Below, one piece after another: positions 1-10,417 of a stretch of DNA of 64,000 nt. Numbering within the stretch: position 1 is the stretch's first letter; every line of letters starts with the position of its first letter. The notes below the pieces were generated by a model. That model ran no database searches and was not told the origin of the DNA. It saw only the letters and a program-made list of their open reading frames with translations. The position numbers and the translations under genes are program-made. Source of the stretch: Urophycis tenuis. Taxonomy: Eukaryota > Chordata > Actinopteri > Gadiformes > Phycidae. The stretch lies in contig JAXIVH010000008.1 of assembly GCA_036785325.1 (NCBI GenBank), positions 7,818,658 to 7,882,657 on the forward strand, in the 5' to 3' direction.

Positions 1-19
1 CTTGAAGGACGCCTATTTC

Positions 20-704
20 AAGATTCAAGATTCAAGAGACTTTATTCATCCCGAGGGAAATTATTTTGCAACAGATCAAAACAGAAGGAAAAGAAATATA
101 CACAAAATAAAATATACCTAAAATAAAATAAAATAAAATAAAATATACCCTAATATAAAAATATACCTAATACAATTAACAACAATATAACAATAAACTA
201 GAGTAACTTATAAACCAACTAACTAACTACCAACTAACTAAATAAATAAAAACCAACTAGCCTAACATTTTGTTATATTAGCATATACTTAGTTACTCAA
301 CTTAAGTGTAAGCTAATATACCCGTACAAACTATAATAGAAACTAATAAATATATAAATATATCTCAGTGAATGTGTAATGGAATAAGATGAGGTAGTGC
401 GTCGTACCGCTACAGTAACTACGTAGGTATATATAATATACAGCAATACGTATAGTTCCCATGGCAGTACTAAATAAAGTGACTAAATGAATGAATAAAG
501 TGAATACAGTGAATGCAGTGAATAAAGTGAATTCTGCAGTGATGGTGCATTTAGAAGATGTGAGGTCCTCTAACGACCTGAAGTAGATGAGTTATAGAGT
601 CTGATGGCCACAGGAAGAAAGGACTTTCTGTGGCGTTCTGTGGTACACTGGGGTGGAATGAGTCTATTGCTGAAGGCACTGCGGTATGAGGTCAGCACCT
701 GGTG
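20..704 (-). mobile_element. 5'-truncated LINE inserted in DIRS RT motif A
   Basis: Read on the minus strand, 704 to about 572 encodes the extreme C-terminus of a LINE polymerase (RSAFSNRLIPPQC and SFLPVAIRLYNSS, then stop), followed by an AT-rich 3' region and an ending CCTCGGGATGAATAAAGTCTC with tandem TCTTGAA units at 20-40. This 3' end resembles common teleost LINE tails. The flanks are two halves of the DIRS RT (LKDAYF before, VPICPEHRPYLRF after), so the LINE landed in an existing DIRS. I see no clear target-site duplication. LINE clade (L2/Rex-like) is a guess. Confidence 0.7.
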
Positions 705-705
705 G

Positions 706-2170
706 CGTTGTTGTCCCAATCTGCCCGGAACACAGGCCATACCTCCGGTTTGCCTTCCAGGGCAGGGCGTTCCAGTTTCAGGTCCTCCCCTTCGGCCTCT
801 CCCTGGCCCCAAGAGTTTTCAGCCGGGTGGTCTCTGCTGCACTAGCCCCACTCCAGGCACGGGGGTTGAAAGTGCTCCCGTACCTGGACGACTGGCTTAT
901 TTGTGCCCCCTCTCGAGAGCAGGTAGTGCACGACACCAATACATTGCTAGCCCACATCCAGTTCTTGGGCTTCACAGTCAACTGGAAGAAGAGCAATGTG
1001 CAGCCCCGTCAACAGGCAGAGTTCCTGGGGATTCTCTTTGATTCAGCCAGTATGAAAGGGTCTCTCACTGGTCGGAGAGCGGACAGCTTGATCGAGACCC
1101 TGAGGTATTTTCGGCTGGGCAAGCTGGTTACCGCCAACAGAGCACAGAGGCTGCTGGGCTTGATGGCCGCAGCAGCTGTAGTAGTTCCACTTGGTCTGCT
1201 GAGGGCACGGCCCTTCCAGCGCTGGTTCAATGCATTCCAACTCCACCCAAGAGACGACAGGCAGGTCAGGCTGCGTGTTTCTCAAGCTTGCATTCGGGCC
1301 CTGCGTCCTTGGAGAAACAGGGAGTTCCTGCTCAGAGGTGTCCCCCTGGGGGGTCTTCCTCACAGGAGGCAGGTCAACTCGACAGATGCATCCCTAACAG
1401 GGTGGGGGGCTGTCTGGGAAGGACGTTCGGTATGGGGCATTTGGCAACCTCCGTGGACGTCAGAGCATATAAATGTCCTCGAACTTCACCTCGCCCTTCA
1501 GCGATTTTTGCCAGCGATACAGCGCAACCATGTTCTGGTGAGATCGGACAACAACTCAGCAGTGTATCATGTCAATCACCAGGGGGGGACAAAGTCCCAG
1601 AGATGCCTCCAGGTCGCGGAGGAACTACTGATGTGGGCATGGCCTCGACTTGCCTCACTAAGGGCTGTGCACATTCCGGGCGTAGCGAATGGTGCGGCCG
1701 ACATGCTCTCCAGGACGGGACCACTCCTGGGAGAGTGGAGACTGCACTCAGACGTTGTCAAACAGATCTGGATGCGCTACGAGGTCGCGCAGGTGGATCT
1801 GTTTGCGTCAGAGGAAACAACCCACTGCCCAGAGTGGTACGCTCTCAGGGGGCAGGGGGGCAGTTTGGGACTGGATGCTCTATCGCAAGAGTGGCCAACA
1901 GGCTTGTTGTACGCTTTTCCTCCGATCCCTCTCATCCCTCAGGTTCTGCAGAGGATCAAGGAGGGCCAACAAACAGTCCTGCTGGTTGCCCCACGTTGGC
2001 CAGCGAGACCGTGGTTTTCAGATCTGCTCCAGCTACTGCAGGGTCAGCCATGGCAGTTGCCGAGCAGGGCAGACCTGCTGGCACAAGCAGGCGGGCAGGT
2101 ATGGCATCCGAACCCGGTCGCCCTGCGCCTTTGGGTTTGGCCAGTACAGAGCCCGGCACTGAGCATTTAG
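706..2170 (+). pseudogene. DIRS reverse transcriptase / RNase H, interrupted in RT
   Basis: This is the C-terminal part of the DIRS polymerase. RT motifs are visible in order: VLPFGLSLAP, then the catalytic YLDDW box at about 883-897. RNase H follows with DASLTGWGAVW, INVLELHLAL and the SDNNSAV motif near 1545-1565. The rest (to about 2170) is the Trp/Pro-rich tail usual in DIRS elements. The reading frame is open from 686 to 2170 but the coding match begins only near 706; the motif A half is at 1-19, separated by the LINE. The ORF ends TTTTAG at 2170. Confidence in the family is high; the exact junction is uncertain by about 15 bases. Confidence 0.85.
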
Positions 2171-3204
2171 ATGAGTCTGTTCGGGAGACACTCAACAACG
2201 CTAGGGCTCCATCCACTAGAGCCAGCTATGCGCTCAGATGGAGAATCTTCTCAGGCTGGTGCCAGAGTATGGAGATTGAGCCAGCAGCGGCTTGCCCTGT
2301 GCCTCACGTGCTGCGTTTCTTGCAGTCCCAGCTGGACCAAGGCAAGGCGGTTAGTACGGTAAAAGTCTACGCTTCAGCCATTTCTGCTTTCCACCAGGGC
2401 ACGAACAACGGGCCTCTCGGGAGGCATCCCTTGGTGGGCCAGTTCTTGAAGGGAGCGCGCCGGTTGCGTCCAGCCCGTACCCTACGGGCACCAGGCTGGG
2501 ACCTCCCTATGGTTTTAGCATCACTCACTGAGGCTCCATACGAGCCCATTGCAGATGCCGATCTACGCTCGTTGTCACTTAAGACAGCATTCCTTTTAGC
2601 CCTCTGCTCAGCAAGACGGGTTGGGGAACTGTGTGCCATCTCTGTCAGTGACGATTGCCTCAGGTGGAGGGAAGGAGGCACCAGTGTGTCACTGTGGCCA
2701 AATCCGGCTTTTCTGCCAAAGGTCATTAATAGGCAGTCCATCAACCAGGTTTTGGAGGTGGCTGCGTTTCAGCCCGCCTCTGCCTCACAGGCAGAGCAGG
2801 AGAGGTTGCTCACTTCGTGCCCAGTGAGGGCCTTGAGAGCTTACCTGACCCATACACAGCCACTAAGGGGAGCACACTCCCAACTTTTTGTCTGCTACGG
2901 GGCAGCAAAGAGGGGCTTACCTCTGTCAAAGCAGAGGCTGTCCCATTGGTTGGTGGACGTTATTTCCCATGCCTACAGGGCAAGCGGGATGCAAGTCCCA
3001 CCTGGTATAAGGGCTCATTCAACCAGGAGTATGGCAACGTCCTGGGCTGCCCTTAGGGGAGTGCCAGCTGACGACATCTGTGCAGCGGCCTTATGGTCTA
3101 CGCCATGCACTTTCACAAAATTTTATAGGGTGGATGTAACTCGGCCGGTTTCGGTCGGCGATGCCGCCCTCATGTCCATGACCGAGCGAGGTTTTAACAA
3201 TTAA
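2101..3204 (+). CDS. DIRS tyrosine recombinase (integrase)
   Basis: The ORF is read from an ATG at 2101 and overlaps the end of the RT ORF by 70 bases in a different frame. The N-terminal part (about 2180-2400) has the SAM-like core-binding pattern (STRASYALRWRIFSGWC). The catalytic half shows the first Arg in ARRVGELCAI (about 2610), the HSTR box (H-x-x-R, about 3016-3030) and a C-terminal TFTKFYRVDV near 3109-3140 that holds the presumed nucleophilic Tyr. DIRS elements use this enzyme instead of a DDE integrase to insert a circular DNA copy without target duplication. The frame is open upstream to 1288, but that part lies over RT/RNase H and is a shadow. It appears intact. Confidence 0.85.
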   Translation: MASEPGRPAPLGLASTEPGTEHLDESVRETLNNARAPSTRASYALRWRIFSGWCQSMEIEPAAACPVPHVLRFLQSQLDQGKAVSTVKVYASAISAFHQGTNNGPLGRHPLVGQFLKGARRLRPARTLRAPGWDLPMVLASLTEAPYEPIADADLRSLSLKTAFLLALCSARRVGELCAISVSDDCLRWREGGTSVSLWPNPAFLPKVINRQSINQVLEVAAFQPASASQAEQERLLTSCPVRALRAYLTHTQPLRGAHSQLFVCYGAAKRGLPLSKQRLSHWLVDVISHAYRASGMQVPPGIRAHSTRSMATSWAALRGVPADDICAAALWSTPCTFTKFYRVDVTRPVSVGDAALMSMTERGFNN

Positions 3205-3264
3205 CGTTAACAATTTTAACAATACGTTCCTCGCGACCATTTTGGTATTAGTCATCCCTTTTTA

Positions 3265-3591
3265 GACCGTAGTGACGGTCAGAGTGAGGTCGAAACAGAT
3301 CGTAAGTTACGGATGTAACTATGGATCTGTGAGACCGAGGGATGACCGTCACTATCTTCTGTCGCTCAGAACAGCCTGAGGCGATCAAGGTAAGAGGACG
3401 AACCGGAAGCAATCTGTGCTATTTACAAGATCAGGCCGTGCTGCTTCCGGAGGTCATGGGCATGACTATTTTGACATATGGTCTCGGTATTAGGCAGAAC
3501 GATGTACTCATTCCTTTTTAGACCGTAGTGACGGTCATCCCTCGGTCTCACAGATCCATAGATCCATAGATCCATACATCTGTAACTTACG
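3265..3591. repeat. DIRS terminal inverted repeats with complementary arms
   Basis: The arm at 3301-3353 (from cgtaagttacgg to gaccgtcac) is present inverted at 3528-3591. The second arm carries extra copies of the 8-mer gatccata. The 16-mer gaccgtagtgacggtc, itself able to pair as a hairpin, occurs at both 3265-3280 and 3521-3536. Inverted and internally complementary ends are expected for DIRS elements, which replicate through a circle. The outer boundary is placed near 3591-3600 because the match stops there. Confidence 0.7.
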
Positions 3592-3600
3592 TTATGTTGT

Positions 3601-4291
3601 ACCAAAAAATGTTGTGCCTTAACGTTTTGGTTGTTTGTGATTAGCTTCTTCGATAGGGCTAGGAGTTCAATAACGCCGGTGTTCCGCTTTAAGGTAGATA
3701 TGCTAGTTTGTGAAACTAGTTTTCCATACATTTTTAAATGTTTCAAGTAGCCTACTTTAAAACTAGACTATGCTCCCTTGCTTTACAACCTACTTATTAC
3801 AACTACAACAGCTTATTAGAATAAAAACATGACCGGACCTCAAGAAATGTAAACAAATTTAGGTTATCAACATTCACAATGAGAGCAGGAGCTCTTGTGA
3901 TTCTCAAATATGAGATTATTGTGTTTACCATGAAAATAACCCAAAATGTCTGAAATTAACAACAAAAAAAAAGTGCCTAAATGTATCCAAATTTACTATA
4001 GAATTACCATTTTGAAGTCTGAAAATGGCAGAAATTAAATCAGCATCCTCTAAAACCTATAAAAACCACTCACATATTGTAGAGGTTGGCCATACAGTGC
4101 AAGATATGTGGTCAAAATGGACGATTCTGCTAATTATGCAAATTATGCAAATTGCTCAACATTTGAAAGTTAGCATTCAGCAGTTTCTGTATGCTGGGGA
4201 CCCATACCTCACATTTCTGCAATAAAACTTTGGTGTACTCAACATTTCTGGGTTCACAATGGGGCTCTATGGGCTGGCTACTAGACTATTA
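3601..4291. other. no recognised gene
   Basis: This is AT-rich sequence between the DIRS end and the duplicated mucin promoter. Only short ORFs occur (for example 4025-4225), with no recognisable domain. I see nothing I can support here. Confidence 0.5.
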
Positions 4292-5350
4292 GGAAAGTAA
4301 ATAAAGGTGTATTCCCCTCACATGAACCAGATCTAGGCTACTGTAACTATGCAAGTCAATGATAGCGGCTTTCTGAAAGCAAATTATGAAACAAGTTCAT
4401 TTGGAATTAACTTGTCTGAATGTTGGTAAGACAGACAAACAGGAATTTACAGATATGTTGGTGTATCCTTTAATGGTTATTTAATATTAGTACTTATTAT
4501 TTAATGTGTATCCCATGTTAATCCATCCCATATTCATTTTTTAATGTAAACCAATCACCAATTTATGAATTCAATTCCCCAGACCTGGAGGTCTTTGGAC
4601 TTATCCTTTGGTCTGTTATCCTTGATTTCTGATGTATTATCTGCTTTTTCTTTCCCTTAAAAAATGTATTATATAACACATTACTTCAAGAGACAAATAA
4701 CCATACCTTCTCCGTGAACCAAATCCAACATTGCAGAAAATGCAATAATTGTCACAGCAGCACCTATAACAGTGAAAGAGAGTGTCTTCCAGTTGAAGAT
4801 CCCAGAGGAAATCCGCTCCATCATTTTGGAACGTTGACAATCATTAAATTGGCTTTACAAATGAAACGGCAGATAGTTTCAACGTACGTAAAAAGTACTT
4901 CATAGGTCACTGCATTTTCTGTATAAGTTGCCGTTTCAGGTGATCTCACTGCTATGCTGTAACTTGGTGTGAGTTTTGAGGCGTGGAGGAGATCCTGTGT
5001 GGGGCTCAGGTGTGGATCAGGTGAGAGTGTAGTCATAAACATGTACACAAAGACGAAAGGTGACGGGACCTTATGGTACTGTGCCAAGGTCGACTCCCAG
5101 GCATTTTACATTCAAGTGTTGTCCCCCACAACGTGAGGTGGGACCGTGGACAGGTTTGCGGTTTGGTTGGGTGTGTGTGTGTGCGTGTATTCCCTCTGTG
5201 TTTGTGTTGGGTGTGTATGATTCATTCAAGAGAGATGAACTGTCAACTGATATTAATGAGACTTAGTTAAGGGAGGGCTGCTTGGATGCTCACCACACTG
5301 TAAGTTTGAGAGTCCGGGTAAGAACTGAATCACATTGCTATTTTGTTATC
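4292..5350 (-). repeat. direct duplicate of mucin promoter/exon 1 block (copy of 35720-36843)
   Basis: The block matches 35720-36843 in the same orientation from gtgtattcc...ctcacatgaaccagatctagg (4308 and on) to agtccgggtaagaactgaatc near 5310-5335, with small indels. Copies differ in many scattered positions, so the duplication is not recent. It contains exon 1 of the mucin in the minus sense but no mucin exon lies beyond it. At the position of the TATAAAT of the right copy (36513-36519) this copy reads TGTACAT, so its core promoter is probably changed. Confidence 0.85.
4707..4824 (-). pseudogene. orphan duplicated first exon of the mucin (signal sequence)
   Basis: The exon has 118 coding bases from ATG at 4824 to a donor G|GTATGG at 4706/4705, the same length and phase (1) as mucin exon 1 at 36148-36265. 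It encodes MMERISSGIFNWKTLSFTVI followed by a hydrophobic stretch. It is still open, with start and donor intact, but the next exon in its direction (below 4700) is absent; only DIRS sequence and unrecognised DNA follow. It may be the remains of a second mucin gene, or a block copied alone. It could also serve as an alternative 5' exon for something not visible here; I have no evidence for that. Confidence 0.75.
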
Positions 5351-7152
5351 TTACTGTATAAAAAACCTGCAGAAAAACAGTAACATTCTGGCAGCGGCGC
5401 GCCAAAAGAATACAACAGCAAAATAACAGGAAATATCTGTACTGTGAAAAAAACGGTAATTTACCGTAATTCAAATACGGTTTATAGGTTTCATTTTACA
5501 TGGCTTTTTGTGTATTTTACCATTTAATGATGGATATTTACACCTGTAAAATGTTAAAGTAAAATGATCTATAAATATGGTCGAACTATAATAGCTATAA
5601 TACAATTAATCAGCTTAAAATTGCAGACAAGAGCTGTTAAAGGAAAATGCCACCGTGTGTCCATACTGAACTATGTTCTTCCCTGATCTTAGACGATATG
5701 ATACATACCTCTCTCACTTTCGTGCATGCACTCGATCGCTCTGGCGCGCAGCGCTATTTCGATAGCATGTAGCTTAGCCCAGTATATTCCTTAGGATCCA
5801 AACGGGGGTGAAGTTAGAAGCAACCAAGCATTTCCACGTTTTCCCTATTTAAATACGGTTACATGAGTAGTTACACAACCCAAGTATGGTTACACAAAAT
5901 GAAACATGGCAATTTTCTAAGTGGATAAAAAAGGATAACCATAATGTATGGCGAAATAACACCTGGGAGCACTTCGACGTCGGCGCAGTAATATCATCAC
6001 TCCTAAAAGATCTTCTCCCCCTCCCCCTGTTACTTCCATCAATAAAAACCAACGTGACCTGCACGCCATCGCCTGCACTACCTGTTGTAGTTGAAGTAAA
6101 AAGTCACATTGGTGACTTTACAGATACAGAATACAGATAACGGATAAGAAATCAGGACACACTTGATGTTCTCAACATTTCTTTATTTCTGTTGACCAAC
6201 AGAACAGTACAGAAAACAGTTTCCGCTATGCGAAAGAACATCTGGGTAAGAGATGTTCAGGCTGTAGTAGTTCAGGGAAACAGGAACATGGCAGCATCAC
6301 TGAAGACAGGTATGTGGCTGTTCACAATGGTGTGGTCCACAGATAACATGAAGTACTCTGCTACCAAAGGAGAACTTCCTGTTTTACAAGGAGAGAGGGG
6401 ATCAATAGGCAAGTTTCAGATGAGGCATGCGGCTTCGTTTGCCATGCTTCAGAATGCATTCTGGGATGAAAACGTCAGAAATACCTCTGATGAACTTCCG
6501 ATGCGACGATTCACCTGGCTTTCAAAACTCGCGTGTTTTCAGGAAAACAACTTCCGCCTGCTTTTCTGGCCATGTTCTCTCGAGCAAGTGCGGACATAAG
6601 ACACTCCCCTCAACATCCTCTCAACTTTGCCCTGGTTGGTTGGAATACCGAAATTAAATTATCCACGTCAGAAGTGACGTTACACCTTTCAGAGAGGTGT
6701 GTCTGGTGCCCTCTCCCAAACTATGCATATTAAAAAGAGATTAAAAAGAGACGATTTTGTGACCTTTCACTTCATCACTCATCATGCATTTTTTATTTAT
6801 TTATTTTATTTACACAATTCTCCACATAGCCAAGCCATTGTGCATGCAGAAAATTAATTGCATTTGCTCCTCAGCCTGCATCAATAAGGGGAGATCCAAT
6901 GCCTCGAACTCGTCTGCTTCGAAGAACGGAAGTTGTTGACGAGAAGTTCACCTGTGTCCGCCTTGACCAGACGGGAACTTGACGTGATTATGACGAGTTC
7001 CGCCGGATCTTCTCAAGTCTCGTTGCAACAAATGCGCAAATGCAAACGATCTAAAACTCGCCTATTAACTTTTAGTGACAAAGTGAGCAATATCAGACAC
7101 GCCCATCCCGTGTTCATGCTTGGCGATGAGCCCACATTTCTGCGTTCGCCAC
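5351..7152. other. unassigned region with MITE-like AT-rich pieces
   Basis: Part of it (about 5440-5560) carries ACGGTAATTTACCGT-type near-palindromes typical of small fish DNA transposon derivatives. ORFs at 5886-6140 and 6192-6599 (135 residues) have no domain I recognise and no supporting gene structure. I annotate no gene. Confidence 0.4.
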
Positions 7153-7542
7153 GCCAACCCCACCCCCGCCGTGGACAGGACGGCCCCGCCCCCGGTCCCC
7201 CCGCGCCCCAGCAAGACGGCGGACTACCGGCACTGGTCGGCGGGGGACCCGCACGGGGGCGCGTACGGCGACGAGGTCAAGCCCCCCACCCTGCCCCCCC
7301 GGGAGCCCGTGTCCGTAGGCTGCTGCCGGACCCCCAGCCCCAAGAGCCTCCCCTATTACATCAACGGGGTGATGCCGTCCACCCAGAGCTTCGCTCCGAA
7401 CCCCAAGTACGTCAGCCTGCAGCGGCAGAACAGCGAGGGCTCGCCCTGCATACTGCCTGTGATGGAGAACGGCAGGCAGGCCAGCAACACGCACTACTTC
7501 CTGATGCCGCTGGGCCGAGGCGGGAGAGAGGACTCTATTTGA
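7153..7542 (+). pseudogene. errfi1: errfi1 (mig-6, EGFR feedback inhibitor) fragment
   Basis: About 115 residues from 7171 to 7506 match the central-C-terminal part of ERRFI1: PPPVPPRP, a DYRHWSAG block, LPPREP, RTPSPKSLPYYINGVMPSTQ, SFAPNPKYVSLQRQNSEG and PCILPVMENG, then NTHYFLMP. ERRFI1 is a cytosolic scaffold that binds the EGFR kinase; this stretch covers kinase-binding segment 1. After THYFLMP the similarity ends and the frame stops at 7540-7542, so the conserved Tyr-rich segment 2 and the C-terminus are missing. No SH3/CRIB part or 5' exon is seen upstream. The fragment is strongly GC-rich against AT-rich flanks. It has no internal stop. I regard it as a truncated duplicate or decayed ohnologue; a divergent live gene with remote exons is less likely. 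Confidence 0.8.
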
Positions 7543-8197
7543 CTCCATAGGCGACAAACTCCCAGGGTGGGGGGACCTTGAGAAAGACAGAGACAAAGGA
7601 AACAGTGATATCGGACACTTCTATCCCTTAAACTGCTGCTTATCGTATTTTTTTTGTTTACAATTAAGTTTTTTTCTGTATTATGATGACACAGGGTATG
7701 TGTGCACTGTATTCAGTTACTGGAAATGTTGGAATGGCGATTTGTGATGAGGGCCGATTTAACGACAAAAACGGCGACAGCAAACCGCGTCTTGGGTAAG
7801 GGATTGTGGATAAACCGTGATATCGAGTTGTTATTTCACCAGGTGTCAAGCAACGAAGTACAAATATTTTTTTACGATACTTAAGTAGACATTTTAGGTA
7901 TCTTTACTTTACTCCTTTATTTATTTTTCTGCCAACTTCTTACTTGTACTCCTTACATTTTAACACAAGTATCTGTACTTTCTATGCCTTAAATTTTAAA
8001 AACAATCTTGTTACACTTGGTTTCATTTTTTTGTTTTTGTTCAATGTCACGTGTGCCATCCAGTGCAGATCAGTGGCGCCATCCAGATCTAGTGATTTCA
8101 AGCGTAATTGGATGAATCATAGAAACCCATAACACTCATTGGTTAGGCTACTCATTGTCTTTGCGCATGACACAAAAAAGATAAAATAGGCCAACAA
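7543..8197. other. hAT 5' non-coding sequence (probable)
   Basis: From about 7850 the sequence has the tacttaagtagac / ggtatctttactttactcc pattern I associate with the 5' regions of fish hAT elements, which would fit the hAT ORF that follows. The exact hAT 5' end and its TIR were not found. 7543-7850 holds nothing I recognise. Confidence 0.35.
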
Positions 8198-8441
8198 ATG
8201 ATTAAAAGCGCGGTAATGGCAGTGTCCAAAAGAGATTTGGTTGGCAGCCTGGGCGAAATGTCTGAAAGGTCTGAAGACACAGGCAAGAGCATTGAGGACG
8301 ATGGAGACCATCCGACCTTGCCTTACCTCAAAGAAAGAAATAGTTGGGAGCAAAAAGGACTCATGCAATGTCAACCCAAGAACAACGTACTTTTGGCAAT
8401 CAAGAACTCTCTGTCCGATTTGAAAAAAACATGTAGAGGTA
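8198..8441 (+). pseudogene. hAT transposase exon with degraded BED zinc finger
   Basis: The translation contains LPYLKER, then MQCQPKNNVLLAIKNSLSDL and KKTCRG, matching the end of a BED finger (…C-x-C…S-x-L-K-K-H…). One Cys-containing dipeptide is missing and the final His is altered, so the finger is broken. A donor AGAG|GTAAGC ends the exon at 8441/8442. The following intron contains the motif gcgggcaggagcggg repeated at about 8530-8640, which I associate with introns of this hAT group. Confidence 0.6.
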
Positions 8442-8943
8442 AGCTGTAGTCTTTGTTATTATCGTATGATAGTTGTATTATTTGCTACAGCTTGTCTTGG
8501 CTTCCTATGCCAGCTTAGCATTTTGTGGGCATTTGCGGGCAGGAGTGGGACATAATATCACAGATGCGGGCAGGAGCGGGTCTAAAAATTACAATTCTTT
8601 GCAGGAGCGGGACTGTAAAATGCAAGTAGGAGTGGGCGGGAGAGGGACTGAACATTGTGTCTCGTGCAGACTTCTATTACAAGTTAGCCTAGCCTAGCTC
8701 TCTGTGATGTTTGAAAAATAAGCTGTAATTCACTACCACGATCTAAAATGTACTACAATCTAGTAAGCTAATATGAGGCTATTTAATATTCAGTTTATGT
8801 ATCAGTGTGACTGTTTCCCACCGGAAATGTGTTAGTTAAAGGCTGTGATTGTCCTGGGAGTTAACTGAACAATGTATCAAGCTAAAACAAGCTAGTGCTT
8901 CGTGTCACTTTTGTTTTGAGCTGACCTGTTGGTTTGAATGCGG

Positions 8944-9249
8944 TATCGATGACATGACCAATTCTTTTCAATTCATCACCTAATTTAAGCCCATGTCTAA
9001 TTTGAATGTTTTTTAGGGCAATTAAATCAAGGTGGGAGGTGTCAGTTAAGGTATATAATATATACCTTATATATAGTATATAATATAGCTTGATATACAA
9101 AACTGTGTACCAGGTTGCTAGTGTCCTCTTCATGACCTAACCTTAACTAACACCTCCCACCTTGACTTAATTTCCCTAAAAAAACATTCAAATTAGACAT
9201 GGTCTTAAATTAGGTGATGAATTGAAAAGAATTGGTCATGTCATCGATA
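8944..9249. repeat. fold-back (hairpin) element in the hAT intron
   Basis: The arms at 8944-9052 and 9140-9249 are near-perfect inverted repeats about 109 bases long, beginning tatcgatgacatgacc and ending ggtcatgtcatcgata. The loop (9053-9139) is AT-rich, with runs such as tatataccttatatatag. It could be a MITE inserted in the intron or the remains of a long-TIR element. RNA from either strand would form a long hairpin. Confidence 0.85.
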
Positions 9250-9751
9250 TCGTTGTTGTATGCATTTTTTTTACAGAGCATACACCCTAATATCCCTTAC
9301 TTCAAAGGCCCTGAAAAGAAAGCCAGAAGGAGCACCCGCACTCAAACAAGTTAAGTTATGGGAGACCAGAAGCAGGGAAACAGGGTTTCATAGATCTTGT
9401 ACATCATCTCCTGCTCAATATTAGTGTGATGCCCCGCAACACTGCTGTAAACAAAGTAGAGAAAGTTTATCTGGAAAAGAAAACAAATCTGGAAACAGCC
9501 TTAAAGTGTAAATTGCAGGTTGAACACCAAAACCAATTAATGTGTACATAAAGCGTTCAATATGTACATACTTAAATATTTTTGTCTTAAAATGCGTTAA
9601 AATAACATTTATTGTGGTTTCAGCAAAGGTAGCATGTTTGTTAACGAAACTGGTTTATGACGTCATAAGAGGTAGTCGTAGTAGGCTAACCCGCTAACCC
9701 AATACTCGGCAATGGAGAACGACTGGGAGACTGAGGAGGTGGAAACCCATA

Positions 9752-10364
9752 TGTGGCAGCAGCAGTACAGGGTTCGACAACGCCACCCCAGTTGAGCCCG
9801 GGGAACTTAAAGTTACCACTAACACCCTCAAGATTAGGCATTCAGGTTCGTGTACTGAGTGGACAGAGACATGGTTCCATGCAGAGAAACACTTTTATTG
9901 ATTCCACTGCTAGTCAAGTATTACACACTACAAGCTGACGTCAGCAATTCATTACACTGCACACAAGTCACTACAAACAGTATTTAACAACACCGCAAAA
10001 TCACAGCAATCCGATAAATGCAATAATTCATGGTCGTCAGGGAACACACTAAAACCACACTTAAGAGCACAGAACTAACACACACAATTCACTCACAGGA
10101 GAGGGTAGGCAGGAGCAGGGCCGAGGCGTACCGGTGGACGTCCGGCTACTTAGGCATGAGTATCAAGGGAACCACTACAACCACACGTGCACGGCCACGC
10201 AGTCACACACTCACGGCACGGCAATGGTCACACTGTGGAAAACAAACACTCACAGTCCACACTGAAGGGTACCCACCACCTGGAGGACGCCGTCCACACT
10301 GCCGCACTCAGCACCTGGTAACAGGTTAGAGATAGAGAGGAGAATTTATAAGGATCACGATCAT

Positions 10365-10417
<53 letters not shown>

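Larger units (their letters stand above)
1..3600 (+). mobile_element. DIRS-like tyrosine-recombinase retroelement, 5' part outside the window
   Basis: The element encodes a reverse transcriptase/RNase H and a separate tyrosine recombinase and ends in inverted, internally complementary repeats, the plan of DIRS elements rather than LTR or LINE elements. The first bases (2-19) encode LKDAYF, the RT motif A; RT then breaks off and resumes near 706 after an inserted LINE. RT/RNase H runs to a TAG at 2168-2170 and the recombinase ORF overlaps it in another frame (2101-3204). Terminal repeats lie at 3265-3591. I see no internal stop in either ORF apart from the LINE insertion, so the copy looks recent but RT is dead. 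No methyltransferase domain was recognised. Confidence 0.88.

Noticed and set aside
604..1041. Plus-strand ORF of 145 residues and other overlapping frames in the DIRS RT
   Set aside because: They cross the LINE/DIRS junction and overlap the true RT frame; no domain of their own.
6192..6599. 135-residue plus-strand ORF
   Set aside because: No domain recognised and no surrounding gene structure.
7114..7596. 160-residue antisense ORF and the 205-residue frame at 6933-7550
   Set aside because: High GC content leaves all frames open over the errfi1 fragment; only the frame with ERRFI1 similarity is meaningful.
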